Origin: Callaeas wilsoni
Taxonomy: Eukaryota; Chordata; Aves; Passeriformes; Callaeidae
Reading direction: 5' to 3'
Assembly: GCA_013398955.1 (NCBI GenBank)
Contig: VWPU01009708.1
Span: 274,396-338,395 of the forward strand
Length of the DNA: 64,000 nucleotides
Part shown: piece by piece, positions 1-13,600 of the stretch
How the letters are laid out: each line of letters begins with the position of its first letter
Position numbering within the stretch: the first letter of the stretch is position 1
Position numbers and translations under genes: made by a program
Notes under the pieces: generated by a model
Told to the model about the DNA's origin: nothing
The model's input: the letters and a program-made list of their open reading frames with translations, nothing else
Databases searched by the model: none

Positions 1-3000
1 CCATGTGAATTACTCTGGAAAGCCTTTAAGCTCAAAAGCCAGAATATTCATCAGTATCTGTGAAATTATTCCACGAGTGCCAATCAGTTGTCTTAAGATA
101 CAAGTTGAATTAGTGATTTCCTCCCCCAGTGAAGCCCAGCAACTTTTTGTCCTGACATTCATGAAAAGTAACCTACACTTAAAATGGAATGAAAAATGAC
201 AGGAAAACAAGGCACAAAACATGAAAACCTGTGGGGACGGAAGAGGAAGAGCCTGCAGAATTAACTTGGATTGAAAACCTCAACATTCTCATGAGGTGGA
301 GAGTACCAGCTACTAACACTGTTTCAAACATGGAACTCAGCCGAAAGATACACCTTTTTTATACTTAATCAAATAAGCAGAAGGTTATGTATTATCCATG
401 CTATACCTCTGAAAAAACAAAACGAAACAAAACACCTGCTTTCTGGTGTCTTTAAAAGAAAATTAAAAAACCCCTAACACCTAAGCCTCCACTTCAAAAG
501 ATTTTTGCCAGCAGATCCTAGATTCTGTGGGGAATTCTCTAGAAGCAATTGAGATGTAGGAAAATGCATGAACATAAAAGTTCCATCTGGGCAAAGTTTA
601 TTAAAGGAGTGGGATCCTAAGTTGCCCACACATTATTGCTGTACCCATTAATATTCTGTTTGCAACATGTAGTATCAAATGATTCACAGATGTTTTAATA
701 ATTGGCTTACAAGCCTATATAACAAACTCTGTTTCTATAAACTTGCAGGATATGCTAGATAACCACTTTAAACCTTTTTATAAACGAAAGCTTAAGAGCA
801 ATTCTGATCTTTAATTTTTACAAACTAACAATAACACTACTAAAACTATGATAGTTTTAGAAACCATGCTTCCAAATAAAATGACTGAACTCCAGGGTTT
901 GGGTTTCTATTTCCCAAATGCTAAGAAGGAATTTTTTTCCCCTTGTTGTCTGAAACAAGCAGATTTTTTCCTGCCTTCAAACAAGGCAGTCTGAGGGCTC
1001 AGAGGGGAAGAGATGGATTAAATGTTGACTGAAACACTTAAAGGCCTTCAGGAAGAAACACAAATGCCAGGTGCTGACCTAAGGTTCCAAAAGCCTGCAA
1101 CCAGTATACAATAAAATTGAAATATTTCAAAGTCTCCTACCCTTTGACAGATGTTGCAATCATGTTGTTTCATTTTTCTGTTTTCAACACTCACATACTT
1201 GTCCTTTGGACATTCCTCATGTTAAGCTCATGCTTCTATCTGTTGTTTGCAGCAAGTCTCTAAGGCAACCATGGGGTTGGGCAAATAGTTTCACTTTGTG
1301 CAAGATAATAGGTAATTCAAAACATCTATTTTTTCAAAGCAAACTTAACTCATCTACACATCAAACATTGCAGCTGATTAAGAGTCCAAGAAAAACCAAT
1401 CAACGTGGCCAGTTAGACAATAACAACTCAATCCCAAAGTGCTGTAGCTCCCATTAACTTCCAGGGTCAGGGCTGAAATTCAGGGGCGTGTAAAGCACAG
1501 CCTGCTGCCAAACATCCACCCACTGCAACCACGGGGTGAGGAAAAGACTGATTAACTGCGGGAATTACTGCCAGGGAATACACAGATCACGTAGCTTTGC
1601 CCAAGGTGAAATTCACTTCGGTCCAAAGAGTCCTTCTGGCACCTACAAACACAGCAGGTGCTTCTCATCCAGCCTCCAAGAGGGTCTGAGCCAGAGGAGA
1701 GCCCACTCAAATAAAGCACATGGTAAGGAACAACTATCATCCCCACTGGTCTAAAGTGAGGCCCTGTTTTCCCCTCAATACGAGTCAAAAAGCAAAGGCT
1801 TTATCCTGCTAAGGCATGGGCACTTGTCAAGTTCCCATAAGACACAGACAAGAGAAATGTCAAGTCGTGAGCTTGGCACAATGAGGTTAATTCCCCAACA
1901 TGCAAAAGAGGTCTGCTTGCTGTCCCTTTGGATGCAGGGAAACAGAGGAAATTACACTGATAAAACTCAACAGTCTGAAGATTTATTTGCCATGAGAAGA
2001 GCAGCTCTACTCCAAAATTTCCAGTTATTCTACAGTTGCCGAAAGATCAGAAAGCACAATGAGACTAAGAGCCTCAGGGCCTTAACAAATGAACCCTTAA
2101 AGGGCTTACGTATTTGGGGCCCTACAGAGAGCCCTGAAACAAGCAACACGGAGCTGGGCCAGGCTCAGAAGGCTGAAAGCAGCAATGTGCTACCAGGGCT
2201 GTGCCCAGCACCCATCTCCTCGTGCAGCACCTGGAGGACTGCAAAGGCTGCTGATGGCACCACCCACCCCAGAGCATCTACCAGAGATTCCAGGGCTGGA
2301 ACCCATCCACAGGGCTTAGATTTACAGTCCTAACAAAGCTTTCAACTTGCCACCTCCATTGCTGCCCGGACTTCAGTGAGCACACTGCTTTATGCCATGG
2401 CTCGTCCACTGTGTAGCCGTAATGTGCCCAGCCAATACTGCTGCCCCCAGCTCCTGTGCACAAGGTTATGTGAAGAAAAGGGATAGCTTATTAAAAAAAA
2501 AAAAGTTCAAATTGATTGACATGTTTTGCTTGGACAGGGAGATGTTTTCTCTGCCTCACACCCTGTATTTCCAGGTACTCACCCACAGTTTTGCAGACAG
2601 TTTTTCCCCCCATAATCCACACTCGCAGCGGTGCCTGAAGTACAACCACACAACACATTGCTCCTCTGGAACAGAACAGCCTAAACCAGTGCCCCTTCAA
2701 AGCTTTGCACGTGCTCTTGGACAGCTCAGGACACCTCACCTGCCAAACAAGACCCCCACTGGAACTGGCTTACATCCCAGACTGAAAAGGATCAGGCCCT
2801 TGACATTTTCTTCCATTTCAGCATTTCCCTGCCTTCTGTGTACTCAGGTGTTAGCAATTTCTAACTCAGCTGGTGACTGTACTTAAAGCTAAGACAGTGA
2901 TCCCAGAAATATCTGAGAAATAGGATAACAGCAGCTTTGCAAGCCAGTTGCAACAATGTAAGTAAATCCTGTGGACCCCATAAAAGATACTATTGTCTCT

Positions 3001-3570
3001 GAACTGCAGTAGTCTGAAATCAAAATACACGATGCCCCAAGTGTTTGCAGAGGAAGGAAAGGTCACTTAGCTTACCAGCCAGCATAGATCTCACCACTGA
3101 TGTCTGTCCCTCTCATAGGGGAAGCCTAGAACCTGGTGAAAACTCTTGTCCATCATGAGGCAAACACATGTCCTACTCTGTCTCCTCCTCCCACGAAAGA
3201 GGCACCAAGGGTGCAACCTGACTCATTGAATTTCACTGTGCTTGGAGGTCCAAGAGCAGAGGCAGGTTCTGGGTTTTGGCAGAAACTTCTGCAACCATCA
3301 CCATTTACTACAAGGCAACTTGTTCCTCCGTCAGTGAGAAGCACAGAGCCCGCAGGTCCCTCAGAGCCAGGGGAACCTTGCACAGTTAAATGCAGAAGGG
3401 AGGTGCAATTACCTGGATGGGTTCTCTGATCCAGCAGCACAGATTGCTTAATCCCACAGAGATGCTCAACTTATTATTCTACACATCTGATATCAGCCCT
3501 TCACAGAAGCACACCAAGAACGCCATCCAAGTCTGATGGAGGGAGTTTCACAAGCCACCAAGAACACTAA

Positions 3571-3978
3571 GTTCCCAAAATATGTGGACAGTGTCCAGTA
3601 AGAGTAGACATTGTTTCAGAGGCTGCATACCAGAACTTGCTCAGGAACTGTACTTCAGCTGTGTTACACAAAGCTGCAGAAGAACTCAAGAGCTTCAGCG
3701 GTGCCCGAGCTTTCCAGTTGGTGCCCCATAATGTTCTGGATGGCATTATCGCCACAAAAGCCAGCTCCATTTGGGACATCAGCGGTGTCGAGGTGTCACA
3801 TTCAGCGGTGTGATTTAGTGCCACAAGGAGCACCAGGCTGTGCTTATGCCATTGTATTAACGAGACCGTTTGGAACAGAATAACCAGACTAAGTCCAAGA
3901 TCTACTACTATTTACAAATCCCAAAGTCTGAAAAGCACATGGATTCAAAAGAAAAGACCAGGTTGTTGCAGTCACAGC
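3571..3978 (+). pseudogene. Unrecognised decayed open stretch
   Basis: One plus-strand frame is open from 3571 to a TGA at 3811-3813 (80 codons) and again to 3978. The first half has a protein-like composition, for example VDIVSEAAYQNLLRNC and ARAFQLVPHNVLDGIIATKA. There is no suitable start codon at its 5' end and no splice context I can defend. I do not recognise the family. A retrocopy or mobile-element relic is possible, and chance cannot be excluded. Confidence 0.25.
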
Positions 3979-6382
3979 TGATAGCACTGCTTTAGATAAT
4001 GGTTGTAATGGGAATAAACCATTGTTAGCTGATTTTCTTTTGGTTCCCATTGTGCAACTCCCTCCCACCACAGAACAAACATTAGCTTATTGTAGATTCC
4101 TGAGGACATTTCTAAACCATGGGCTCAGCACGGTGGTTCCTTTTGCTCAGGTCTGGGCAAATTCTTACCAGCTCTTGGAGAGCCAAGGCCTGAGTGTGTG
4201 TTATTTCCTCCCCACATACTGGTTTTCTTTCAGGAAGATATCTGGTGTGAGGACAGAGAAAGAGCTGTACAGGCGAGAGAATCGTCTTCTCAACTTATAC
4301 AGCACCTGAGACACAAGCAGGTGAGAACCCAAGTTCATCTTATTTAGTTCCACACTGTAGTGTGCTGCTAACCACACGCTCTGTAGATGCAGATAGACAC
4401 TTACGTTATAATAATTTTGCTCTGTGGTAAGTCTTAGCTGTGTCACTGTAAAAAAATACGCATTTCCTGCAAGCTCAGAGTTAAAAAACAGCCTTGAGGA
4501 TATGTGACACTAAATCGCCCCTTTACCTGTATCTTCAGTCAGATATAGACATATATAAATTTAAATATATATGTGCACGTATGTATATAATCTCCTACTG
4601 CAGAATCTCCCTCTGAAATCAAGCAAAACAGCCAGTTTTGAGGACAACAACTTTAAAAAGCAGAGAGAAAGGAACCAGACTCCTCCAGAACATGGAAAAA
4701 CAGGGTAGTTGGGTACAAATACTACATCTTCTTCCCATGTGAAGGAGAACAGGTCATGTTTCCAAATCAGTTCTGGCATGGGCTTCTCATACATCCCACA
4801 TTGAACACACTGCCTTTGGAAAGGGACAGCACACTGGGAGCAGGAAGAAGAGAAAGGAAGGATGAGCAGCCATTCCTCTACTGGGAAGTGAGAGGTAAAA
4901 TGCTTTATTACATATCCTCCTGGGGCCAACACCTGACAGTGTGGATGCTGAAATGCTGTTAGCAGGGAAATTTTCTCTTCTTGCATTCATTCTGTGAGAA
5001 CTTTTCCTTTGCTGTGTAAGCTATGTAAACAATAGATAGGGTTTTTGTAAATAGCATTCATATCTGGTATCTTCTGACCTCGTGTACATTATATTAGGAA
5101 AAAACATTTCTAAGTGGGTGTCTGAAACTTTGACCAATCACCCTAGGAGAAGTGTGAACACTGTTCAATTGCTTTATGGAACTGGAATATATAAATGGTA
5201 TTGTAAATTTAATAAATAATTCATTCCTCGCTCTGGACTCCTGCCTCGCTGCATCTCTGAACCCCTGCTTGGAAGCCCACATGACAGCACAGAGGCAACG
5301 CTCTGAGCAGTGCCCTCAAGTTATTCAACGAGGGAAGCACCTCACCCATCAGACTAGTAAGGTCTCTGTTCCTGGAAGAGTGTTCTTCCATCTTCGTCTG
5401 TCCTCCTTTACAACCCTTCCCCTCTTACCCTAGATGTTATCAGGGGACTATTTCAGGTGACAAAACTCATGTGTCATGAAATTCTAGACATTGTAGCGTG
5501 ACCCACGTGGGTTTCAGCCATGGTCACAGAAGGAGCAAAGTCTCTCGCAGGATCTGCACTACCTTTATGCAGGTACCCTATAGCTTAGAAAATGGCAATA
5601 TTTAGGTAGGTGGTTGCTCCCCAGATGACTGCTGTAGCCACAGTTGGAGTCATTATTCATTGTAGCTTTTTTACAGATATTTACCTTTTCTCTAGACACT
5701 GTAGCAGTGCAAACAGGAACACGTGACCCTGTTCTTGGAGCAGAGAATGAATGTACAAACTTCTTGCTACCCTGGGAGGTGGTGCATAATGAATGCAGTG
5801 ATTTGGTTGGTACCTCACTCTCTGTACCCCTGCTTCTCTGGAGTACTTGAAATTTTAAAAAAGAAAAACAAAAAACCAAAACCAACAAAAAAAAAGTTCA
5901 TAAGAAGTTTGAGGATGAAACAAAGAGCAGCAGAGGAGAGACTCTCCAGCTTGTTGTCAAGAGTGCTGGGGTCAAAAATAAAGGTCACAAACCTGAACAG
6001 AAGCACAGGGGGACAAATGCACTCCAAAGGAGGTCAATATTCAGAAGACCACATTCCAATACTACTGCAGTTGGGGCTTCTGCACACCTACACTAATTTC
6101 TACTTGAATAACTGTTTTTCTTGAAAAGCCTCTTTTGTGCATCTGAAGAATGGAATTATTGGCATGTCCTGTTAGAATGAAACAGAGGTACCATTGTCAT
6201 GGAGCTGCTTTAAAAAAAATAATAATTCCTAGACTGAAAGAAAAACAACTGGACTCACAGTTGGATCAAGAGCAACCAAAGCTCTTGGGCTTGCATCCAC
6301 TATAGCTGGAGGCGAATTGAAATAAACTTCCCATTCCACAGAGCTCTGGCAGTCTCCTGGGAACTATACTCACCTCCAAAGC

Positions 6383-6404
6383 TATAAATAAATAAATAAA
6401 TAAG
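6383..6404. repeat. (TAAA)n microsatellite
   Basis: About five tandem TAAA units in intergenic DNA. Confidence 0.85.
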
Positions 6405-8980
6405 AGCAGCAAGCCCAGACCTCCCACACCATCTTATTTGACATAATAGTCCACACTTGGGTGGCCCAATTTATAAACCAGCCTTATTTTTTTATGACAG
6501 TAAAAAACAGTAAATCATACTCATGAAAACTGGATATAGTTCCCAAAAAGATAGGAAAAAGAAGCAGAACATGAGCAAAGTGAAAGCAAGTGAAGTACTC
6601 AAGAAGGAAGGAGCTGAATAAAAGAAGACATTTAAATTTAAACTTGCTTTGGGCAAATGGGGCATACTCCACTGCATTTTGATTCTTTTTGGCACATTCC
6701 GCTTCTAATTTTTGAAACATCAAAGCCTACAATAATATTGGCCAGGACATTTTCCTGCTCCCCACTAGAAAATCTCAATTACTCCAGGTTTGCAAGTGTC
6801 AAACACCTGGCTTAGTCCGGAAAAGAAAGAACCTGCTGACACACAGGTTCCAGAAGAATGGCTGTTGCTGATGGGAGGTGCCAAAGGCTGCAGGGATCGG
6901 CTCCTCAGGCTTATCCTCGCACTCAGGCTGCGGGTAGTGCTCCCACATCCCATTATCACCATTGTTTGAACAAGGGCTTGCAGTTCTCCCTGGGATAACC
7001 TGCACCTGCAACAGCACGGCACAGAACCAGAGCATCCCCAAGGAACGTAAGAACAAACATTCACGCCTGAAGAACTCTGCCTGTGGTTCCATGCAATTTT
7101 TTTGGAATCTGTACCACACTCTTGACAAAGCCTAGAACACAGGCAGAGTCCCAAACATTCAGTTCTCTGCTGATGTCTCACGTATAACTGGTGATACGTT
7201 TAAAAATTAACAAATCACACACTGCTTTAGGATCAAAATTGGTAACATCCTTCTTTTAAGCCTACTTACAAAGCTCACTGGAGCACATTTATCACTGCAG
7301 GGCTAGAGGCTCACCTCCCACTACCTCAGTGCAAAGCTAAAAACTGTAATATCATAGAATAAAACCTAATCTCAGAGCATTGCAGAAGATGGATTAAGTT
7401 ACTCAGATAAAACAGGAACAACAGATTTAACGTTCAGACCTTGACTTGCAAATTAAGCTGGATTAATAAGAGCAGCCCTTAGGGTTACAGAGAGCTTATC
7501 TCTCACATTAACTCCTGTGAGACTAAATGCCATGAGCCTGCCAATTACCCCTTTTCCCCTGTACCCATGGTCTGGAAGCAACCTTGTCTCCTTTTCTTTA
7601 CAATTCTTTTCAGCTGCTTAAACTTGTCATCTACTCGAGAGAGAATTCTGGTGGATCTCACTTCCACCTCCCCTTCCATAGGTGCTCTTCCCTGCCTTCC
7701 ACACCCACACAATCCTGAGAAGAACCTGCTGTTCCACAGGTGCTGGCCATTCCAAAGGCCTCATTTCAGATTAGGTCTCAGGTGCCTACGAAAAAAGCCT
7801 CTCCTCCACACAAATTCCCAAAAAACCACCTGGTTACAATCACATCAGCTGCAATCAATAAAATGACATCATTCAAAAGCTTACATAAAACATCAGTAAT
7901 GAAGCTGCACAGAAAAAAAGAAAAATCATAAAAATCCAACTTCTGGTACTCCACCAGAAAAATAAGTGCTTTCTATTCCAAGACATCACATCATGCCATG
8001 TCCTTAATTTAAAATCATTAATCTTGCTCCTTTTTACAGAACAATGGCTTTACACTTTGAAAAATAGAGAAACTGGGGAAAATATGGACTCTAACCAGTA
8101 AGGATTACGCCTAGGATGGGGTTGAGCAGTCTGACACACAACTGCAGCTTGTGGCTCTCTGAAAGCAACTCAGCAGACAGAGAAAGGAAAACTTCAGGAA
8201 ATGAGGTTTTCATGGCAAGAGGCTTCACAAGAAATTAGGCAGCTGTGGACTACCAATCCTGAAAATGCCATGTTACACTGTTACCTTTAATTTGATCATA
8301 TTTAGGAAAAGACCTGTTCCAACAGCATCCAGTAGTATGGAAGATGTCTACACTAAACTATATTCTTTAAAAAAACCCCCAAACCAAAACCATAAATTAA
8401 AAAAATCCCAAACAAACCCACAGCCCCTTAATAAATAAGAATTACGAAAAGTCAGACATACAAGATTTGGTTTTCCTTTGTAGCACAGCTAACTCTCCTG
8501 CAGTGTGAAGTTTCCAACTGCATATTTTTTAATTTTTCATTGATTTTCTGAATTTGTCCATATTATGGCATACATAGGATGCTGCTATCAACCAAAATGC
8601 TGAAAAGACACTGATAAGCACAGCATATGTGTTCTGTATAGATAACGGATATATGTTCAGTGTTATATGTAAATAAATTCAGAATATACAGAATATCCTG
8701 TTCTCTATTCCATCAACTATATTCTATTACACACTGAAGCTTAAGATATCCACACTCACCTTTATTTGTTAGCAGTTCTAAGGATTTATGGCTGTTTTGG
8801 AAATCCCACTAGTACGCAGCACATCTGATATTCAATTAAATAACATATAATGTCACTTCACTGGGGGGATGATGAAACCCACCTACCTGAAAACACTCTC
8901 CTCAGTTTAGCTCTTGGCTTCAAAGACACTGATGTGACATGTAACTACATCCAGTCTCCTACTGTGTCCTTTTCAGGTAC

Positions 8981-9433
8981 TATTCTGTACTAGTTCCTCA
9001 AATTTTGTCTACAGTAAAAGGAGCAGTTGGAGCTTGAAGCTTGCCATAAGGTGAGGCACAAAAAATTCGAGCGAGCTGTGTGAATTCTCTGCAGAGAGAT
9101 TAGCGTGCCTCCTTTTAAGAACCTAGACACAAAGAGAACCTCTGGGTCGTGCTTTCAGTGTAATCAATAAGGCAAGTATCACTCGGAGGGAGGGACAGAC
9201 ATTCTGTACTGTTCTGTACTAGCTCCTCAAATTTTGTCTACAGTAAGAGGAGCAGTTGGAGCTTGACGCTTGCCGTAAGGTGAGGTGCACAAAATTTGAG
9301 CGAGCGGTGTGAATTCTCTGCAGAGAGATTAGCGTGCCTCCTTTTAAGAACCTAGACACAAAGAAAACCTCTGGGTCGTGCTTTCAGTGTAATCAATAAG
9401 GCAAGTATTACTCGGAGGGAGGGACAGACATTT
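8981..9433. repeat. Tandem duplication, two 229-bp units
   Basis: Unit 1 (8981-9209) and unit 2 (9210-9433) align over nearly their full length with a constant offset of 229. Anchors GAGCAGTTGG at 9021 and 9250, TCTGGGTCGT at 9141 and 9370, and ACTCGGAGGG at 9181 and 9410 fix the period. About ten differences are visible. Units are richer in CpG than their surroundings. Family unknown. Confidence 0.95.
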
Positions 9434-10143
9434 CTCACACAGCAGCATGTTGAAGCGTAGCTTCTCTTCTGCAGCCCGGTTGCAAACCTTATTTGACCTT
9501 GTGGTTTGTTGTTATACTACAGGCAGCTGCAATTTCCAGTGCCTCATATTTTATTGCTGTGTTACAACCAGGAGCAGCCCGCTGGTCATTACTACATGTA
9601 CTCTTACTCATGCATGAGAGCCTGCTGTCTCTCATTTACACACACACTCCAGGCTAAGCCTAGTTAATCTATCACTATCTCAGGGATGGAAAATAAAGCC
9701 TGAGCTGAAAAAATCTTACAAAATTTTTCCTTTCACGTAATCATCTCAAAGGCAGCTGCCTGATAAAACAGGCTTAGCACAGTGAATACTTTGTTAATTT
9801 AGAAATACTAGTACAGCTAACTCAAGCATCAGCCCCAGACATGCTGTACTCTCTGCTGCTAAAACAGGACTTTCCGATAACTTGTGTTTACTGAAGGACT
9901 TGCTTAATGCATCAGCCCCTGGATTTCTCATGGAACCTTGCTAATAATAGTGAACAGGTCCAGAAGACTGGAGTCATTTGGGGTCGTTTATCTAACAGTA
10001 TTAAACAGACCGGGAATGCAGCAAAACCAGCAACCATGCCAGAACCCAGAAGTTCATGCAGAGGTAACTAAGAATCCCCTGACTAGTAGGACAAACGAGA
10101 GGCACAACGAGGCATTAAAAGCGGGGCAAGTTGCCTTTTTAAT
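9434..10143. other. Intergenic DNA between the 229-bp duplication and the minisatellite
   Basis: No recognised feature. The stretch from about 9938 has short open frames running into the minisatellite, broken by stops at 10069-10092. Confidence 0.6.
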
Positions 10144-10698
10144 GTGGTTTGTGGGCACACAAACACACCTAAAAATCAAAAACCAAAACCTAAAGTACAA
10201 CAAACAAAACCTAAAAATCAAAAACCAAAACCTAAAATACAGCAAACAAGGCCTGAGGTACAACGAACAAAACCTGAAAAACAAAAAATTAAACCAAACA
10301 AAAAACCTAATCCAGTAACAGTTACTCCTATCACAAAAAAACCCCACGAAAACAAAACTAATCACCCAGTAAAAAATAATAATAATACTAAGGAAGGACC
10401 CTCAAAATCAAAAAAACCCCTCAAAACCTAAGGAAGAAAGTCCCTCAAGACAAACAAAAAGAAAGATATCCCTCTTGGGTTGTTTCCTCCTAAATTTATA
10501 TCCAAACCGACACAGCGCATTTCCCCCTTAGTGATGGTGAGGGGGAATTTCTTAAGTGATGAAGAAATCAAAGAGATTTCATTAGGCTCCAGACCTTTAC
10601 TGTTTCCTCCTTTAACTCTAAAAGTGTTCTTTTTAAAAATATCTTTGCATCCAAAAGAGACATCCAATATGGTATGGTGTAATACATTAGAAGTATAA
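10144..10698 (+). pseudogene. Unrecognised Lys/Pro-rich open stretch with one internal stop
   Basis: The frame through the 21-base repeats runs to a single TAA at 10429-10431. It resumes in the same frame to another stop at 10696-10698, ending GNFLSDEEIKEISLGSRPLL and a short tail. No ATG opens the first part in this frame; upstream there are clustered stops at about 10069-10092. I do not recognise a family. It may be a decayed coding relic (host or mobile element) or a chance product of the repeat. Confidence 0.25.
10171..10314 (+). repeat. A/C-rich minisatellite, 21-base units
   Basis: Six 21-base units and a partial seventh, in a higher-order 42-base pattern at the left. In the plus frame starting 10144 they would encode KNQKPKP, KVQQTKP, KNQKPKP, KIQQTRP, EVQRTKP, EKQKIKP, NKKPNP. 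Because the period is a multiple of three, several frames stay open, so openness alone is weak evidence of coding. Confidence 0.9.
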
Positions 10699-13600
10699 GC
10701 TGACTTTACACTGAGAAAAACAGAGCTTGTCTGCATAACAAACACAAAGGGATCTTTATCTTTATCCCAGCCACTTCCCAGTCTGCTTTCATGTCCTTTC
10801 CTGGCTGAAGAAAAGCCCTGGTGCCACTGCAGAAAATCGACTACACAGAATTCACATCTTGCATCAGTGTAAGACCTTGGAAAATTCACTTTTTCAGACC
10901 CAGATGCACTGACAAAGGAGGTCCATCTTCAGAGACTGCCCTTCCAACTCCCTTTCCCTCTTCAGAGACAATCTTTCCACAGAGCACTCCGATGATTACA
11001 CATTAATTCTCTCAGGTAGGATTAGGTTAACCTGAATAGTTAAGATAGTTGGTCTCATGTAGACAGCAGATACACTTCATACGTCTGTCTTGGAAAAAGA
11101 CCTAAGTTTCTCTAGTCACTTCTTGATAAAACTCATTCGAACAGTAAAGAAAAGTACTCTTTCCTTTGTGGAAGACTTACGATAAAATGGATTTTCTTTC
11201 ATCAAAACATTTTAGACAATAGAGGGGGGGCAAGCTGTGTATGCTAATCAATAGAAATAAAAAATTATCAGATGTAGATCATCAGAATAACATCAAAGTA
11301 TTTGGTCTCTATTTTTTATATGGATTTCTGAAGTCAATTGTGCATCAAGTCACGCAAATCCCCACATCACACTTCTGTGGCATTTCAACACCTGTTAAGT
11401 GCGTGTGGCTACTTTTTGTACCAATTTTTAAAAGCAGCAGGGAGCCTTTCTGATTGTTGTATTGTAACACTTGTGCTGGAATGAACCGACGCTTGAAAAC
11501 ACATTTTTAAATTCAGTGTTAATCAGCAGAAGTAAAGTTTCAAGCTGTTATGGATATGAAGAAGGTTGTAAGAAGAATATTCCTTCAACCCTCCCTTCTC
11601 CCCATTCTTACTTGGTGATGTTAATCTCAGCACCAAATTGTAACAATTTTGGCAAACATGTCGTGCTTAGGTGAGGTGTCCCTGTGATTGACACCAACAG
11701 AGAGTGCGTATGAAATGGTTATTCTCTTCTACCATCCCCCTCCAGATTTGTTCTGAAAAGCCTCCAGATAGGGATAATGTTTAAGCACTGGAAATCTAAC
11801 GAAGGTCAGAATAGAAGCAAACTGGCAATGTCAGGGCACCTTTCATGCTTTTTCCCTGTAACCATTTGTTCCTTTCCTGCTCTTTTTCTGTTAAAAAAAA
11901 AAAACAAAAAAAAAAAAACAAAACAAACAAAAAAACCCAACCAACAAACAAAAAAAAGCCCCAAACCAAAACCAAATCAGCACGGCTTCTTTTGTGGTAC
12001 AACCACAAAATAGCCCCCAGACTGAAGCCAATTGATCTTCAAAGGAGGAAAGAGGAAGAAAGTGCACACGAGAACAGAAGGATATGTTGACTCTTGGATT
12101 TATACTTTTAAAATATACAATCACTCAAAACACACATCATCTGTCCCACTGACAGCTAAAACTTTGTCCCTTGTTATAAAAGAAACTGATGAAGTGCAGA
12201 TGGCAGCTTGTGTATTGAGTTGGCTGCTTCATAAACTGTAATTATGGTGGATATGAAATGGATCACCTCATCCATCTGGAATAAAAATGGGATTATCACT
12301 TGGCAATTTTTTTTCCTTATAGGACTGCAAAACATCTTGCCCGTCGCTACTCTTTGGCATGACTGGAGTTTAACAATGAAATATAAAAGAATGCAGAGTT
12401 CAGATTATCTTTTATTTACAGAAGTGATAAATTAACCACTGGAAAGATAAAACCTGCCCAAGAAATAATTTCTCCTCACTGACCTCATGCTTAGGCACTG
12501 CTTGGAATGAAATCAGCTTTGGAAAAAGTTATCCGTAATTGAAAACAAATGGTGACCATGCACAAAAAAGATACACCAATAACTGACTTGTAATTTCAAG
12601 AGTTTCCTAAGCTCCATGAAAGCCTGAACCTTTCCTAAGCATGCAGCCAGAATCTAGTGACATACTCACCAGCACTTGCCAGATTACTGTCATGCGTACA
12701 GCACACATCAACCAGCGGATTTGTTTGTTAAAAGAAATAAGTAATAGGAAAAACGCACTCCTTTTGGCTGTGCAAACCACGAAACAATAGATCTCACTAG
12801 AAGGGTGACAGTACACCCTACGAAACACGCAAAGGACCATGGAATACACATCCTTATGACTCAAATCACCCCTTACATGAGCTGACCTTTGGCTTTGTGG
12901 TACGCAGGCAATCTGTGACTTTGTTACTCAGCATCTGTGTACTCACATTCAGGAGGCACTTCAGGGACGAACCTGAAATAACTACCCAAGCCATAAAACT
13001 CAAAACCTAAAGATTATTTGGTGATGCCACTGCTGTTGGGGGCAGGGAGGAAATCCATACGGAGAGTAAGTGCACCTTCCACTTAGACAGAGATGCTGAT
13101 TAGAAAACTTGTAGATAAAAACAACTTGCACCACAGATTACAAACAAGACAATCTGATTTCTTCTGCAGCTGCTGATGAGCACCCTACTAAAACCAAAAA
13201 ACTCTCAAAACCACATAGAGCATTTGAAAACAACTTATTTTGCACAAATGAGGAAAAAAAAATTGTATCACTGCAAAAAATTCCCCCAGAACATCTCCAG
13301 TCCAGTTTTCAACTGTGACTCACTTACCCCTATCCCATTATTATTTCTAGATTCATAATCTTCCCTTGCCTTTCACACAATGGCAGAACAGGTAAATAAA
13401 TTCTATGATTCTGCTTTGGCAATGTTCTGCACCCCTTCTGGATGACTACTGAGTTGAACAACAACACTGAATTTGGCTCAACAAATTCTTAACCAGCTGT
13501 TTGCCAACTCCCCTCTCAACAAACACACGTTCGCTCGCCATCAAATCAAGAACTGGACCTGCAGGCAGAGAAGAGAGGCTGCGTAAGAAACCTCTCCCTT

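Larger units (their letters stand above)
1..8980. other. Intergenic DNA downstream of AEBP2, left part
   Basis: No gene recognised. Apart from the stretch at 3571-3978 and the microsatellite at 6383, I see moderately GC-rich parts at 1500-3440 and 6830-7180 with open frames up to 169 codons on either strand. These lack conserved motifs, splice context or repeats. In mammals the next gene in this direction is PDE3A, a long way off; no PDE3A exon is seen here. Confidence 0.7.

Noticed and set aside
1824..2333. 169-codon plus-strand open frame
   Set aside because: No recognisable motif, no splice or promoter context, and a composition typical of chance frames in locally GC-richer DNA.
6765..7181. 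138- and 109-codon minus-strand open frames
   Set aside because: Cys/Ser-rich overlapping frames without zinc-finger spacing, signal peptide or repeat; likely chance.
10054..10365. Phe/Leu/Arg-rich minus-strand frame that mimics a membrane protein
   Set aside because: Reverse translation of the A/C-rich 21-base minisatellite; the hydrophobicity is a codon artefact.
11845..12124. Lys-rich (plus) and Phe-rich (minus) open frames
   Set aside because: Translations of the A-rich tract at 11893-11976.
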